A stretch of DNA of 25,117 nt, taken from Flavobacteriaceae bacterium UBA2540 (GTDB lineage: Bacteria; Bacteroidota; Bacteroidia; Flavobacteriales; Flavobacteriaceae). Position 1 is the first letter of the stretch, and each line of letters opens with the position of its first letter. A model generated the notes under the pieces. The model did not search any database and had not been told where the DNA came from. It was given only the letters and a program-made list of their open reading frames with translations. The stretch lies in assembly GCA_002340765.1 (NCBI GenBank), contig DDMS01000016.1, positions 1 to 25,117 on the forward strand, in the 5' to 3' direction. A program made the translations under genes and the position numbers. Below, one piece after another: positions 1 to 7,958 of the stretch.

Positions 1-54
1 TTCAAATAATTTCACCCAACGGATTATAATAATTATTCAAAAAAAGTTATTTTA

Positions 55-62
55 TATATTTG
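55..62 (+). promoter_or_regulatory. Bacteroidota -7 box upstream of the beta-barrel gene
   Basis: TATATTTG matches the Bacteroidota primary-sigma -7 consensus TAnnTTTG exactly. It ends 26 bases before the ATG at 89, which would leave a leader of roughly 23 nt. No TTTG -33 element is visible at the expected 19-21 bp spacing, so this rests on the -7 box alone. Confidence 0.5.
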
Positions 63-88
63 TTTGATTAATTCAAAATTTATAATTT

Positions 89-583
89 ATGAAAAAAATG
101 TTTTTTATTGCTTTTTTTGCAATTTGTGGATTAGGAACTGCAAATGCTCAAGATGGAGGTAATCAAACTTCAAAGGGAAATTGGGTTATTGAGGCCAATA
201 CTGGTGCTGCAACAACTGGAAACACTATGTTCTCCTTGGCAAGTTCAAACGGAACTACGACTTGGTCTTTAGGATTTGATGGAGGTTACTTTATTTCTGA
301 TAATTTTGCAATTAAAGGTGGTCTTGGTTATGCCGATTTAGGTTTACTTGATGGCTTAAATTACAAAATTGGAGCTGAGTATTATTTAAATGGTACTTTT
401 CCTGTAAGTGTTGATTTTACTGGAAGTTCAATGACTGAAATGAATTGGCTTGGTTTACAAGCTGGTTATGCTTGGTTCTTATCAGATCATGTGAGTGTGA
501 AACCTGCTTTAAGATATAATTTAGGTTTAGATGATCAAGATGGCTTATTTCAAGCTGTAATTGGTTTTACACTTTATTTTTAA
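89..583 (+). CDS. Small outer-membrane beta-barrel protein (porin-like family)
   Basis: Predicted small outer-membrane protein of 164 aa; its substrate or partner cannot be told from sequence. Residues 1 to about 20 form a Sec signal peptide (MKKM, a hydrophobic stretch, then a cut after TANA). The mature part alternates aromatic and glycine residues in short segments typical of an eight-stranded OmpA/OmpX-like barrel, such as the GFDGGYF, GLGYADLG and GLQAGYAWF stretches. It ends in phenylalanine (FTLYF), the usual C-terminal signal for barrel insertion. There is no OmpA-like peptidoglycan domain. The gene is a single transcription unit, with a -7 box in front and a strong terminator 22 bp after the stop. 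The general class is fairly sure; the exact function is not. Confidence 0.85.
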   Translation: MKKMFFIAFFAICGLGTANAQDGGNQTSKGNWVIEANTGAATTGNTMFSLASSNGTTTWSLGFDGGYFISDNFAIKGGLGYADLGLLDGLNYKIGAEYYLNGTFPVSVDFTGSSMTEMNWLGLQAGYAWFLSDHVSVKPALRYNLGLDDQDGLFQAVIGFTLYF

Positions 584-605
584 TAATTATTATAATACTT
601 GATTC

Positions 606-638
606 AAAACGGAAACTTAAAAGTTTCTGTTTTTTTTT
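606..638 (+). terminator. Rho-independent terminator of the beta-barrel gene
   Basis: Left arm 606-618 (AAAACGGAAACTT) pairs with right arm 621-633 (AAGTTTCTGTTTT) with one G-U pair and a 2-base AA spacer, so the closing pairs probably open to make the loop. A run of T's continues to 638. It lies 22 bp after the stop codon at 583 and before the aroQ promoter, separating the two transcription units. Confidence 0.85.
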
Positions 639-651
639 GTTGAATAAATTG

Positions 652-659
652 TATTTTTG
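652..659 (+). promoter_or_regulatory. -7 box of aroQ, very close to the start codon
   Basis: TATTTTTG fits TAnnTTTG. It ends only four bases before the aroQ ATG at 664. With the usual few-base distance from the box to the transcription start, the mRNA would begin at or next to the AUG, so the transcript may be leaderless. No -33 TTTG is seen at the right spacing. Confidence 0.45.
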
Positions 660-663
660 AGGT

Positions 664-1077
664 ATGAAACTACTAATAATCAACGGGCCTAACCTAAATC
701 TCTTAGGAAAAAGAGAGCCAACAATTTATGGAAATGAAACTTTTGAAATGTATTTTGAGAAATTACAACAAAAATTTCCACAAGTTTCGCTAACCTATTT
801 TCAATCAAATATTGAAGGTGAAATTATTGATAAACTTCATGAAGTTGGGTTTGATTTTGAAGGTATTATACTAAATGCAGCAGCTTATACGCATACTTCT
901 GTTGGAATTGCTGATGCAGTTAAAGCCATTCAAACGCCTGTTGTTGAAGTACATATTTCCAATATTCACGCACGTGAGGAATTTCGTCATCACAGTTTTA
1001 TTGCGCCAAATGCGAAAGGAATTATTGTAGGTTTTGGTCTAAAAGGATATGAATTGGCGATTCAAAGTTTTGTATAA
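664..1077 (+). CDS. aroQ: Type II 3-dehydroquinate dehydratase
   Basis: Cytoplasmic enzyme of the shikimate pathway that converts 3-dehydroquinate to 3-dehydroshikimate. At 137 aa it is a normal small dodecameric type II enzyme. It carries the N-terminal signature INGPNLNLLGKREPTIYG with catalytic Tyr22 and Arg17 on the flexible lid. It also has Asn71 (ILNAAAYTHTS), His77, the VEVHISN motif with His97, and Arg108 in the EEFRHHSF segment, all expected active-site positions. The start is fixed by the family-typical MKLLIINGPN. It appears monocistronic and ends two bases from the convergent acetyltransferase remnant, with no terminator between them. Identification is very secure. Confidence 0.97.
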   Translation: MKLLIINGPNLNLLGKREPTIYGNETFEMYFEKLQQKFPQVSLTYFQSNIEGEIIDKLHEVGFDFEGIILNAAAYTHTSVGIADAVKAIQTPVVEVHISNIHAREEFRHHSFIAPNAKGIIVGFGLKGYELAIQSFV

Positions 1078-1079
1078 AA

Positions 1080-1548
1080 TTAAACGATTTCAAAAATCAT
1101 TTTAATATCTGCACGATTGTAATGTGCGTTTGTTTCCAATGGAACTTCTTTAAACCCAATTTTTTCATACAAAGTTATTGCAGGAATCAATTTTCGATTA
1201 GAATATAAAGTGATGCTTTCCCAACCTTGATTTTTCCTAAATTCTATAAAATATTTTACGAGCATTTCTCCAATTTTTTGACCTCTAAAATTCGGTTTTA
1301 CAGCCATTTTACTCAATTCAAAAAAATCTTTTTGATTGATTAACGAGACAACTCCCACAATTTCATTTTGGTATTTTGCCAAAAAAATAAATCCACCTTT
1401 GTCTAAAATATATTTTTTCGGATGGCTTAAAACTTGCTGGTCATAGGGTACTATATAAAAATAACTGCGTAGCCATTCTGCATTCAATTCGTAAAAATCT
1501 TTGGTAAATAATTTTCAAAAGGAATAATTTCAATTTTTGTTCACTCAT
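1080..1548 (-). pseudogene. GNAT-family N-acetyltransferase, frameshifted near the N-terminus
   Basis: The C-terminal 135 codons read cleanly as a GNAT domain, with acetyl-CoA loop motif VKPNFRGQKIGEMLV and a later ITLYEKIGF segment; the substrate is unknown. This open stretch can begin only at a TTG (1487), which lies inside the fold. Just upstream another frame reads TKIEIIPFENYL (1540-1505), which looks like the missing first strand, and the main frame continues KDFYELNAEWL from 1502. Joining them needs one base restored near 1503-1505. The natural start is probably ATG at 1548-1546, overlapping the ftcD stop as ATGAGTGA, and needs a second one-base correction near 1541. I infer two single-base deletions, or sequencing errors. 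If expressed from TTG 1487 the protein would lack beta strand 1. It is the last gene of the ftcD transcription unit. Confidence 0.65.
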
Positions 1549-2569
1549 TTTTCATTACATATTCTATAATTCGTTCTTTTGGATGAAAAGGTTTAATATC
1601 ATTTAAGTTTAACTTTTCAATGGCAATCTTTATTTTTTCATCTTCAGTAATTGAAGTTGATTTATTTTCTAATGTCAAGAAAAAATCAGCAGCAGCTATC
1701 ATTGCTTGTAAAGGCAGCAAACCAATTAATTCTGAACCTGTAATTTTTACTCCGATTTCATTCCCAATTTTAATAGCTTCATCAAAAACTTGATGCATGG
1801 AATTGAGTTGAAAATTTGTCAAATTACAAGAAACTTGCGCAATTCCAAAATCTTCTAAAAACCAACCAATTGCTTTCACAGCTTTTAATTTTCCAAGAAT
1901 TCTAACAGTTTCACCATTTTCATTTGTTACCAAACTTCCTGATTCTCTTATCTTTGAAGCAATTTGACTGGCTAATTTGACTGACGTTGAATTCAAATTT
2001 AGATTGTAAGCTATCAAAAAATTACGAGCACCAATGGCAGTAATTCCTGATTTTCGAATTTGTTTATTGAATTTTTTGGGTCCAAAATCAAGTTGCCAAT
2101 TGTTTTTTTTGATTTTTTCTTGCAATCCTTCATATTCTCCTGAACGAATGGACGCTAAGTTTTTTTTCTGTTCTTCTACGGCAGCAAATTCATAAAAATA
2201 TCCAGAAATTCCCAACTCTTTTCCCACTTTTTCACCTAATTTATGCGCATATTTCACAGTTTTTTCCATTGAAATATTGGCAATAGGAATTAAAGGACAC
2301 ACATCTGTAGCACCAAATCTTGGATGTGTTCCTTTTTGAATGCTCATATCTATCAATTCTGATGCTTTTTTGATGAGTAAAAATGCTGCTTCCACCACAT
2401 TTTCTGGTTCACCAACAAACGTAAATACAGTTCTATTAGCCGCATTTCCAGAATCAATATTGAGTAATTGAACACCTTTCACAGATCTTACCACATTGGC
2501 AATTTCTTGAATTTTAGAAAGGTCAATACCTTCGCTAATATTGGGAACACATTCAATAAGTTGCTTCAT
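1541..2569 (-). CDS. ftcD: Glutamate formimidoyltransferase
   Basis: Cytoplasmic folate enzyme that moves the formimino group of N-formiminoglutamate onto tetrahydrofolate, usually the last step of histidine breakdown. At 342 aa it is a stand-alone transferase without the cyclodeaminase domain of the animal FTCD fusion. The N-terminal domain shows ECVPNISEG (residues 6-14), NRTVFTF (45-51) and HPRFGATDVCPLIPI; His82 is at the position of the known catalytic histidine. The C-terminal transferase domain follows. No hut genes are nearby, so the histidine-degradation role is from family knowledge. The ATG at 2569 gives the expected start. Its stop overlaps the presumed start of the broken acetyltransferase. 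Confidence 0.93.
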   Translation of the reverse strand: MKQLIECVPNISEGIDLSKIQEIANVVRSVKGVQLLNIDSGNAANRTVFTFVGEPENVVEAAFLLIKKASELIDMSIQKGTHPRFGATDVCPLIPIANISMEKTVKYAHKLGEKVGKELGISGYFYEFAAVEEQKKNLASIRSGEYEGLQEKIKKNNWQLDFGPKKFNKQIRKSGITAIGARNFLIAYNLNLNSTSVKLASQIASKIRESGSLVTNENGETVRILGKLKAVKAIGWFLEDFGIAQVSCNLTNFQLNSMHQVFDEAIKIGNEIGVKITGSELIGLLPLQAMIAAADFFLTLENKSTSITEDEKIKIAIEKLNLNDIKPFHPKERIIEYVMKNE

Positions 2570-2646
2570 AAATTGAAAATTAAGAATATAAATGTATGAT
2601 TTTCATCAGAAAATGACTTTAAAATTAATCTAATTTTGAAAACATG

Positions 2647-3819
2647 TTACAAAGATTTTTTAGTCGATAAAAATAAATATCTAATAAAAAGGAATGCCAA
2701 CAATGGAATAACTGAAATTGGAAATTCTTGAATTTTTGTCAACCAAAGAATTGGAATGATGAGTAAAAAAATCACTAATACTTTTGCATATTTTGAAATC
2801 CATTTTGGCGGATTTTTTTTCAAAATAAACCATCCAACAAAGAAATTTGGAGCAAAAGCCCACAAAAAATTAAAGTTGTTAGGTGTTGTTGAATGATTTG
2901 TAAAAAACCAAAGAAATGCAATTAATACACCGATAATTCCTGTTGAGAAAAAAATAGTTGTATCCAACCAATTTGTTCTTTTATGTTTTTTGAAATCTGA
3001 AAATGTAATCAATAACCCAATAATTCCAAAAATTAAAAATATCAAAAATGGACTAAAAATAGTCGGTTTTTGTTCTAAATCCTTGAAATTTAATACTATT
3101 TCTTCGGTTTTCACTAAGTTCTCAGATTTTTCATTCAAGGTAATTTTACTGTTTTTAAAAATTGAAAAGACATATTTTGGTAAATACATAGTTTCTTCCA
3201 AAGTTGTTTTTTGGTCTAATTTACTTCCCAAAGCCACATTGATTCCAAAGCTTCCCCAAGAATTCCAAGAAATTTCTTGATTCATTAATTGACGAAAAGA
3301 TTGATTTTTATCAAAATGAATGTCTTTAAAAACAACTTTATCTTTTAATACTAAGGTAGTAATATCTCTCAATTTTGTAGCGCAATTATCAAAGTAAGGA
3401 TCGTATAAATAATCACTATTCTGAGGAAGTACAGTCATTTCTAAATAATTGTAAAAAGCTTGTTTTTCGGATTGACTCAAATTCAAAACTTGCTGTTTTA
3501 CCCAGCGTTTGTCTTGATTGTAGTTGAGTAAAAAATCATTAAAATCATATCTTCCCAGTCTGTATAAAAGTTTTCCTTTAACGAAATTTGTATAAAAATG
3601 TGGTTGATTAAAATCAAACATTCCATAGTTATAAATCAAATCGAATTGAAACATTGGGTCTTTAACTCTGATGGCTGAATGTCCAAAAGCTTCAAACAAT
3701 GCAGTTCCTGGACCAGCAGTTACAATACTGATCTCTGAATATGCAGAAAGTTGTAATTGTGCGTTTATTGATTTGAAAATCAGTAAAAAGAATAGGAGTA
3801 AAGCGTATTTTTTTAACAT
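2647..3819 (-). CDS. DUF4105 (Lnb N-terminal periplasmic domain) membrane protein
   Basis: Envelope protein of 390 aa with unknown function. A signal peptide (about 1-20, ending SINAQ) leads to a periplasmic DUF4105 domain of about 200 residues, followed by about five membrane segments from residue 255 to the end (for example FLIFLIFGIIGLLITF). Two conserved points fit a papain-like cysteine/histidine pair: His47 in AFGHSAIR and Cys146 in YFDNCATKLRD. The domain is related to the permuted NlpC/P60 fold, but no substrate is known. It begins 5 bp after the PorV/PorQ-family gene, so the two are almost certainly co-transcribed. An envelope-processing or lipoprotein-related role is only a guess. 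Family assignment is confident. Confidence 0.85.
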   Translation of the reverse strand: MLKKYALLLFFLLIFKSINAQLQLSAYSEISIVTAGPGTALFEAFGHSAIRVKDPMFQFDLIYNYGMFDFNQPHFYTNFVKGKLLYRLGRYDFNDFLLNYNQDKRWVKQQVLNLSQSEKQAFYNYLEMTVLPQNSDYLYDPYFDNCATKLRDITTLVLKDKVVFKDIHFDKNQSFRQLMNQEISWNSWGSFGINVALGSKLDQKTTLEETMYLPKYVFSIFKNSKITLNEKSENLVKTEEIVLNFKDLEQKPTIFSPFLIFLIFGIIGLLITFSDFKKHKRTNWLDTTIFFSTGIIGVLIAFLWFFTNHSTTPNNFNFLWAFAPNFFVGWFILKKNPPKWISKYAKVLVIFLLIIPILWLTKIQEFPISVIPLLAFLFIRYLFLSTKKSL

Positions 3820-3824
3820 AAAAC

Positions 3825-4901
3825 TTATCTTCTAAAAAAACTATAATCGACTGTAATTGAAAAAATATTTGAAAACAATGCATTTCCAACACTGCCAATA
3901 TTCGTCAAAGCATAATCAATTTGAATGCCTTTATAAATAAATCCAAGTCCGAAAGTTGGTTGCATTGAAAGTGATTTTGAGTTGTCAAATTCGGTTGTAT
4001 TTTGAAAATTTCCAATACCAAGTCTTAAAAAAGCGATTTTGTCATAATCTAATTGAAAACCAATTGCAGGATCAATACTTGCAAAATCAGTTGAAATTAC
4101 ATCATTTGTTTTTGCAAAGCGAATGTTCAAATCCACTTCCGATAACAAATTGAAAAAACGCCCTATTCTGAAACTTTTTGCAATTCCCAATTGCACTTTT
4201 GGCTTGGTAATTTCGGTAGTTTCTGGCAATTCTTGATTTTGTCCAGGAATAGCATTTTTTATTTTTTCAAACTCAGTTTCATTTATACTCCAAATATTAA
4301 AAGTGGTTGTAATATCGCGAACCATCAAACCAAATTGCCAATTATTTCGTTTAAATTGAATTCCTGCGTCAAATCCAAATCCCCAAGAATTTGCGAACTC
4401 ACCTATAATTCTTCTGATAACTTTGGCATTAACTCCAAATTTTAGGTCTTTAAAAATCAAATTTCTTCCATAAGCAACATTAAAAGCATAGTCAGCAGCA
4501 GAGAATAAACTCACTCTATTGAAATCGATATTTCCATCACCATCAATTAATTCGGTTGTATTCAGAATATCATCAACACCAAAACGAATTACTGAAAAAC
4601 CAATCGCACTTTCTTTATCAATTGGCATTGCAAAAGCGGCGTAATTGAAGTTGGCAATTCCTGCAAAATAAGAGGCGTGCATTAATGAACCTTGATAATC
4701 ATCAATTCCAGCGAAACCTGCTGGATTCCAGTAAATTGCATTCACATTATTGGTAGTTGCAACTACAGCTTTACTCATTCCCAAAGCAGCAGCATCTAAT
4801 CCAATTGTAAGAAATTCGTTGGAATAATTTCTAAAAGCTTGTGCTTTTAAAAACAGTGGTGTAATCAATAAAAAAAGTAAAAATTTGTATTTCAAGGACA
4901 T
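3825..4901 (-). CDS. PorV/PorQ-family outer-membrane protein
   Basis: Outer-membrane beta-barrel protein of about 358 aa in the PorV/PorQ group (FadL-like fold). A signal peptide runs to about residue 21 (LFLKAQ). The family signature follows: LDAAALGMSKAVVATTNNVNAIYWNPAG, quoted here in two parts as the ALGMSKAVVATT and AIYWNPAG motifs. The rest is barrel-like strands ending in TVDYSFFRR. Members include the type IX secretion shuttle proteins PorV and PorQ, but this looks like a paralogue and no other type IX gene is nearby. I place the start at ATG 4901; a TTG one codon earlier (4904) is less likely. It is first in a pair with the DUF4105 gene. A GATATTTG sequence, one mismatch from the -7 consensus, lies about 15 bases before the start. 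Confidence 0.82.
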   Translation of the reverse strand: MSLKYKFLLFLLITPLFLKAQAFRNYSNEFLTIGLDAAALGMSKAVVATTNNVNAIYWNPAGFAGIDDYQGSLMHASYFAGIANFNYAAFAMPIDKESAIGFSVIRFGVDDILNTTELIDGDGNIDFNRVSLFSAADYAFNVAYGRNLIFKDLKFGVNAKVIRRIIGEFANSWGFGFDAGIQFKRNNWQFGLMVRDITTTFNIWSINETEFEKIKNAIPGQNQELPETTEITKPKVQLGIAKSFRIGRFFNLLSEVDLNIRFAKTNDVISTDFASIDPAIGFQLDYDKIAFLRLGIGNFQNTTEFDNSKSLSMQPTFGLGFIYKGIQIDYALTNIGSVGNALFSNIFSITVDYSFFRR

Positions 4902-4965
4902 CAATAATTTTAAAACAAATATCTAAAAACCTAGTAAAATAAAAGTCTATTTTATCAGATATTGT

Positions 4966-5949
4966 TTACAAAATTGGAATTTGGATATTTTCTTTTATAA
5001 ATCGTATAATTCGTTTTTCTAACCAAGTATTTTCTTTGGGTTTAAAAGATGACATAAATCCAACGTGACCACCATAATTAGGCATTTCCAAGAAAAAAAA
5101 CTCCGAATTTTGTGCTTCATCAATTGGATAACATTCTTTGGACAAAAAGGTATCATCTTTAGCATTGATTAATAAAGTTGGTTTTTTAATCAAAGGTATT
5201 AATGGTTTTGAACTCGCTTTTTTCCAGTAATCTTCAGGACTTTCAAACCCAAAAACTGGAACGGTGTATAAATGTTCTAAATGTTTGAATTTTGTAGCTT
5301 TGAATAATTTTTCTTTATCTAATTGAAATTCGGGAAATTTGTATACTTTTTCTAAGACCTTTGTTTTCATGGTTTTAAAAAAAACTTCGAGGTATAATTT
5401 GTTTTTTAATTTGTCCATTTCTTTTTCAGCACTTGCAATGTCAATTGGAACAGAAACAGCAATGCCGCCTTTAATAATTGGTGAGATTTTGTCATTTTTT
5501 TCGCCTAAATATTTCAAGGTTAGATTTCCTCCCAAACTAAATCCAATAATTACGATATTCTTATAGTCATAATGATTTAATAAATGATTTACGACAAAAT
5601 TAACATCTTCTGTTTTTCCACTATGATAGGTTGATAAAAGTAAATTATCTTCACCACTGCAACTTCTCAAATTAAAACAAACTGTATCTAAACCTTTTTC
5701 ATTCAGGTGATTGGTTGTTGAAGTCATATATTTTGATTCAGAGCTTCCTTCCAAACCATGAATTAATAAAACCAAAGTTTCAGAGCCAACCAAAGAAAAA
5801 TCCAAATCAATAAAATCAAAATCCCAAGTTGTGATTCTTTTTCTGGAAAAAGTAGCAACATCTTTCATAAAAAGAGGTCTATACATCGTGTTAAAATGAC
5901 TATTTCTGAAAGGAATTGTCGGTAAAAAATCAGATGTAAAAACGGGCAT
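4966..5949 (-). CDS. YheT-like alpha/beta hydrolase
   Basis: Predicted cytoplasmic or membrane-associated serine hydrolase of 327 aa in the YheT/ABHD1-3 family. Known relatives act on lipid or ester substrates, but the bacterial substrate is unsettled. The order of motifs is complete: HGLEGSSES with His64 near the oxyanion hole, NLRSCSGEDN (family NxRGCSG, residues 93-102), nucleophile elbow GFSLGG with Ser138, acid residue in NAKDD (265/266) and catalytic His295 in GGHVGF. There is no signal peptide. The ATG at 5949 gives the family-like beginning. It is transcribed divergently from pssA across 95 bp, and a CATATTTG sequence one base off the -7 consensus precedes the start. Phospholipid metabolism would suit the neighbour, but that is speculative. 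Confidence 0.87.
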   Translation of the reverse strand: MPVFTSDFLPTIPFRNSHFNTMYRPLFMKDVATFSRKRITTWDFDFIDLDFSLVGSETLVLLIHGLEGSSESKYMTSTTNHLNEKGLDTVCFNLRSCSGEDNLLLSTYHSGKTEDVNFVVNHLLNHYDYKNIVIIGFSLGGNLTLKYLGEKNDKISPIIKGGIAVSVPIDIASAEKEMDKLKNKLYLEVFFKTMKTKVLEKVYKFPEFQLDKEKLFKATKFKHLEHLYTVPVFGFESPEDYWKKASSKPLIPLIKKPTLLINAKDDTFLSKECYPIDEAQNSEFFFLEMPNYGGHVGFMSSFKPKENTWLEKRIIRFIKENIQIPIL

Positions 5950-6044
5950 ATGACGTATTTTCTACAAATATGACAAAAATTTAACGAAAACGCAAAATCG
6001 CTTTCATTAGTTTTCTTATTTTAGCTTTAAATTAAAATCACCAA

Positions 6045-6794
6045 ATGAATATAAAATCACACATTCCAAATTTATTTACGTTAGCAAATCTTTTTTCTGG
6101 AACTATTGCAGCAATGCACGCAGTTTTAGGACATTATGAATTGACGGCAATTTTTGTAGTTATTGGAATTTTTTTTGATTTTTTAGACGGATTTATTGCA
6201 AGATTATTGGGAGTTTCTGGCGAACTTGGTAAGCAATTAGACTCACTTGCAGATGTTGTGACAAGTGGTTTAGTTCCGGGTTTATTAATGTTTTTATTAA
6301 TTAAAAACAACGTTATAAATGGAAGTAATGTTGAAATGAAAATTGCTTTTGGACAGTTTGAACCAGATTTTGGATACCTGCCATATATTGCTTTTTTATT
6401 GACAATTGCTGCAGGATATCGTTTGGCAAAATTTAATTTAGATACCAGACAATCAGATTCTTTTATTGGTATGCCAACTCCAGCAATGAGTTTGTTTATC
6501 ATTTCATTGCCATTAATTTATCAATTCACAGAAATTGAAGTATTAAGAGATATGTTATTGAATAACAATTATTTAATCGGAATTACAGTAGTATTAAGTA
6601 TTTTAATGAATGTGGAACTTCCTCTATTTTCATTAAAATTTAAAGATTTTTCAATCAAGAAGAATTTTGTCAAATACTTATTTTTAATAGTTTCTATTGT
6701 GATGATTTACTTTTTGAAATACCCAGCAGTTCCATTGATTATTATTTTTTATGTGCTTTTATCAATAGTAGTAAATTTGTTTAAAAAAAATTAA
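6045..6794 (+). CDS. pssA: CDP-diacylglycerol-serine O-phosphatidyltransferase
   Basis: Inner-membrane enzyme that joins serine to CDP-diacylglycerol to make phosphatidylserine, the precursor of phosphatidylethanolamine. At 249 aa it is a typical Gram-positive/Bacteroidota-type membrane PssA. The CDP-alcohol phosphotransferase motif is perfect: Asp45, Asp48-Gly49, Ala52-Arg53, Gly62, Asp66 and Asp70, matching DxxDGxxAR-x8-GxxxDxxxD. About six to eight hydrophobic helices surround it, and the N-terminus IPNLFTLANLFSG is typical. Phosphatidylglycerophosphate synthase shares the motif, but the N-terminus and GMPTPAM segment favour PssA. Its stop codon overlaps the stop of lptB on the other strand by four bases. 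Confidence 0.93.
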   Translation: MNIKSHIPNLFTLANLFSGTIAAMHAVLGHYELTAIFVVIGIFFDFLDGFIARLLGVSGELGKQLDSLADVVTSGLVPGLLMFLLIKNNVINGSNVEMKIAFGQFEPDFGYLPYIAFLLTIAAGYRLAKFNLDTRQSDSFIGMPTPAMSLFIISLPLIYQFTEIEVLRDMLLNNNYLIGITVVLSILMNVELPLFSLKFKDFSIKKNFVKYLFLIVSIVMIYFLKYPAVPLIIIFYVLLSIVVNLFKKN

Positions 6795-7528
6795 AAAGCC
6801 CGTTTCTTTTTTAGTTCAAAATCTTTTCCAAGATACACTTTCCGAACCATTTCATCAGTAGCTAATTCCTCTGGAGTTCCTTCTTTTAGAATGGTTCCAT
6901 TATACATTAAATAGGTTTTGTCTGTGATTGCAAGGGTTGCTTGGACATCATGATCAGTAATTAAAATACCAATATTTCTGTCTTTTAAATGTGCAACAAT
7001 ACTTTGAATATCTTCGACAGCAATTGGATCAACTCCTGCAAAGGGTTCATCTAGCAAAATAAAATTTGGGTCTGAAGCCAAACAACGAGCAATTTCAGTT
7101 CTTCGTCTTTCACCACCAGAAAGTAAATCTCCACGATTTTTTCGAACATGACCAATATTAAACTCCTCAATCAATGTTTCCATTTTGAGTTTCTGATCTT
7201 TTTGAGATAATTTTGTGAATTGCAGCACGGATAAAATATTATCTTCTACAGAAAGCTTTCTAAAAATAGATGCTTCTTGTGCTAAATACCCAATTCCTTT
7301 TTGAGCACGTCTATACATTGCATTATAAGTAATTTCTTCATCATTCAAGAAAATATGACCTTCATTTGGTTTTATCATCCCAACAATCATATAAAAAGAA
7401 GTAGTTTTTCCAGCTCCATTTGGGCCCAATAAACCAATGATTTCTCCTTGTTTTACCTCCAAAGAAATATTATCAACTACTTTTCTATTTCCATAGATTT
7501 TTTGGATATTTTCGGTTCTAAGAATCAT
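6791..7528 (-). CDS. lptB: LPS export ABC transporter ATP-binding protein
   Basis: Cytoplasmic ATPase of the LptB2FG complex, which extracts lipopolysaccharide from the inner membrane and drives it along the Lpt bridge. At 245 aa it has every ABC motif: Walker A GPNGAGKTT (35-43), Q-loop region, signature LSGGERRRTEIARCLAS, Walker B FILLDEPFAGVDP and switch histidine ILITDHDVQ. The GERRR signature and the GVDPIAVEDIQ segment are characteristic of LptB rather than amino-acid ABC ATPases. LptF/LptG are not in this window. It lies 82 bp after the AhpD-like gene, so it could be the last gene of the kdsD operon or have its own promoter; I see no clear promoter in that gap. Confidence 0.95.
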   Translation of the reverse strand: MILRTENIQKIYGNRKVVDNISLEVKQGEIIGLLGPNGAGKTTSFYMIVGMIKPNEGHIFLNDEEITYNAMYRRAQKGIGYLAQEASIFRKLSVEDNILSVLQFTKLSQKDQKLKMETLIEEFNIGHVRKNRGDLLSGGERRRTEIARCLASDPNFILLDEPFAGVDPIAVEDIQSIVAHLKDRNIGILITDHDVQATLAITDKTYLMYNGTILKEGTPEELATDEMVRKVYLGKDFELKKKRAF

Positions 7529-7610
7529 TTTTTATAAAATGGATTGTATTAATAAATATGAAATTACTTTATGATTTTTAATTCTTACTATATACTTTTT
7601 GATATAAAAA

Positions 7611-7958
7611 TTAATTTTTGCTTTCTAAAGCTTCCCAAAACTCGACAGCTCTTCGCAAATGAGGAATTACGATTGTGCCACCAACTAGGGTTGCAATTGA
7701 CATGGTTTCCATCATTTCTTCTTTTGTAACTCCGTTTTTGTGGGCAGTTTCTAGATGATATGCAATGCAATCATCACAACGTAAAACAGCTGACGCCACC
7801 AAACCCAATAATTCTTTTGTTTTTACAGATAAATGACCTTCAGTGTAAGTATTGGTATCAATATTGAAAATTCTTTTGATTACTTTATTGTCAATTGCCA
7901 AAATTTTCTCGTTCATTTTTTCACGATAATCATTAAACTCTTTTACTTTTTTATGCAT
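7611..7958 (-). CDS. AhpD-like carboxymuconolactone decarboxylase family protein
   Basis: Small cytoplasmic protein of 115 aa with the AhpD-like fold. It carries the redox motif Cys61-x-x-Cys64-x-x-x-His68 (RCDDCIAYH), which is the peroxidase/disulfide-reductase centre in AhpD, and the helical GTIVIPHLRRAVEFWEAL tail. This favours a thiol-dependent antioxidant role over true carboxymuconolactone decarboxylation, which lacks the Cys pair. No ahpC or lipoamide gene lies next to it. Its ATG overlaps the end of tatC by 8 bases (ATGCATAA), implying translational coupling. It is one of the few non-envelope genes in this cluster. The substrate is unknown. Confidence 0.87.
   Translation of the reverse strand: MHKKVKEFNDYREKMNEKILAIDNKVIKRIFNIDTNTYTEGHLSVKTKELLGLVASAVLRCDDCIAYHLETAHKNGVTKEEMMETMSIATLVGGTIVIPHLRRAVEFWEALESKN

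Noticed and set aside
1080..1487. Acetyltransferase taken as an intact gene starting at TTG 1487
   Set aside because: The start lies within the fold, and the missing N-terminal strand is present in another frame just upstream, so a frameshifted gene explains the data better.
3825..4901. True type IX secretion component PorV
   Set aside because: The family motif fits, but no other type IX gene is nearby and the sequence looks like a paralogue, so only the family name is used.
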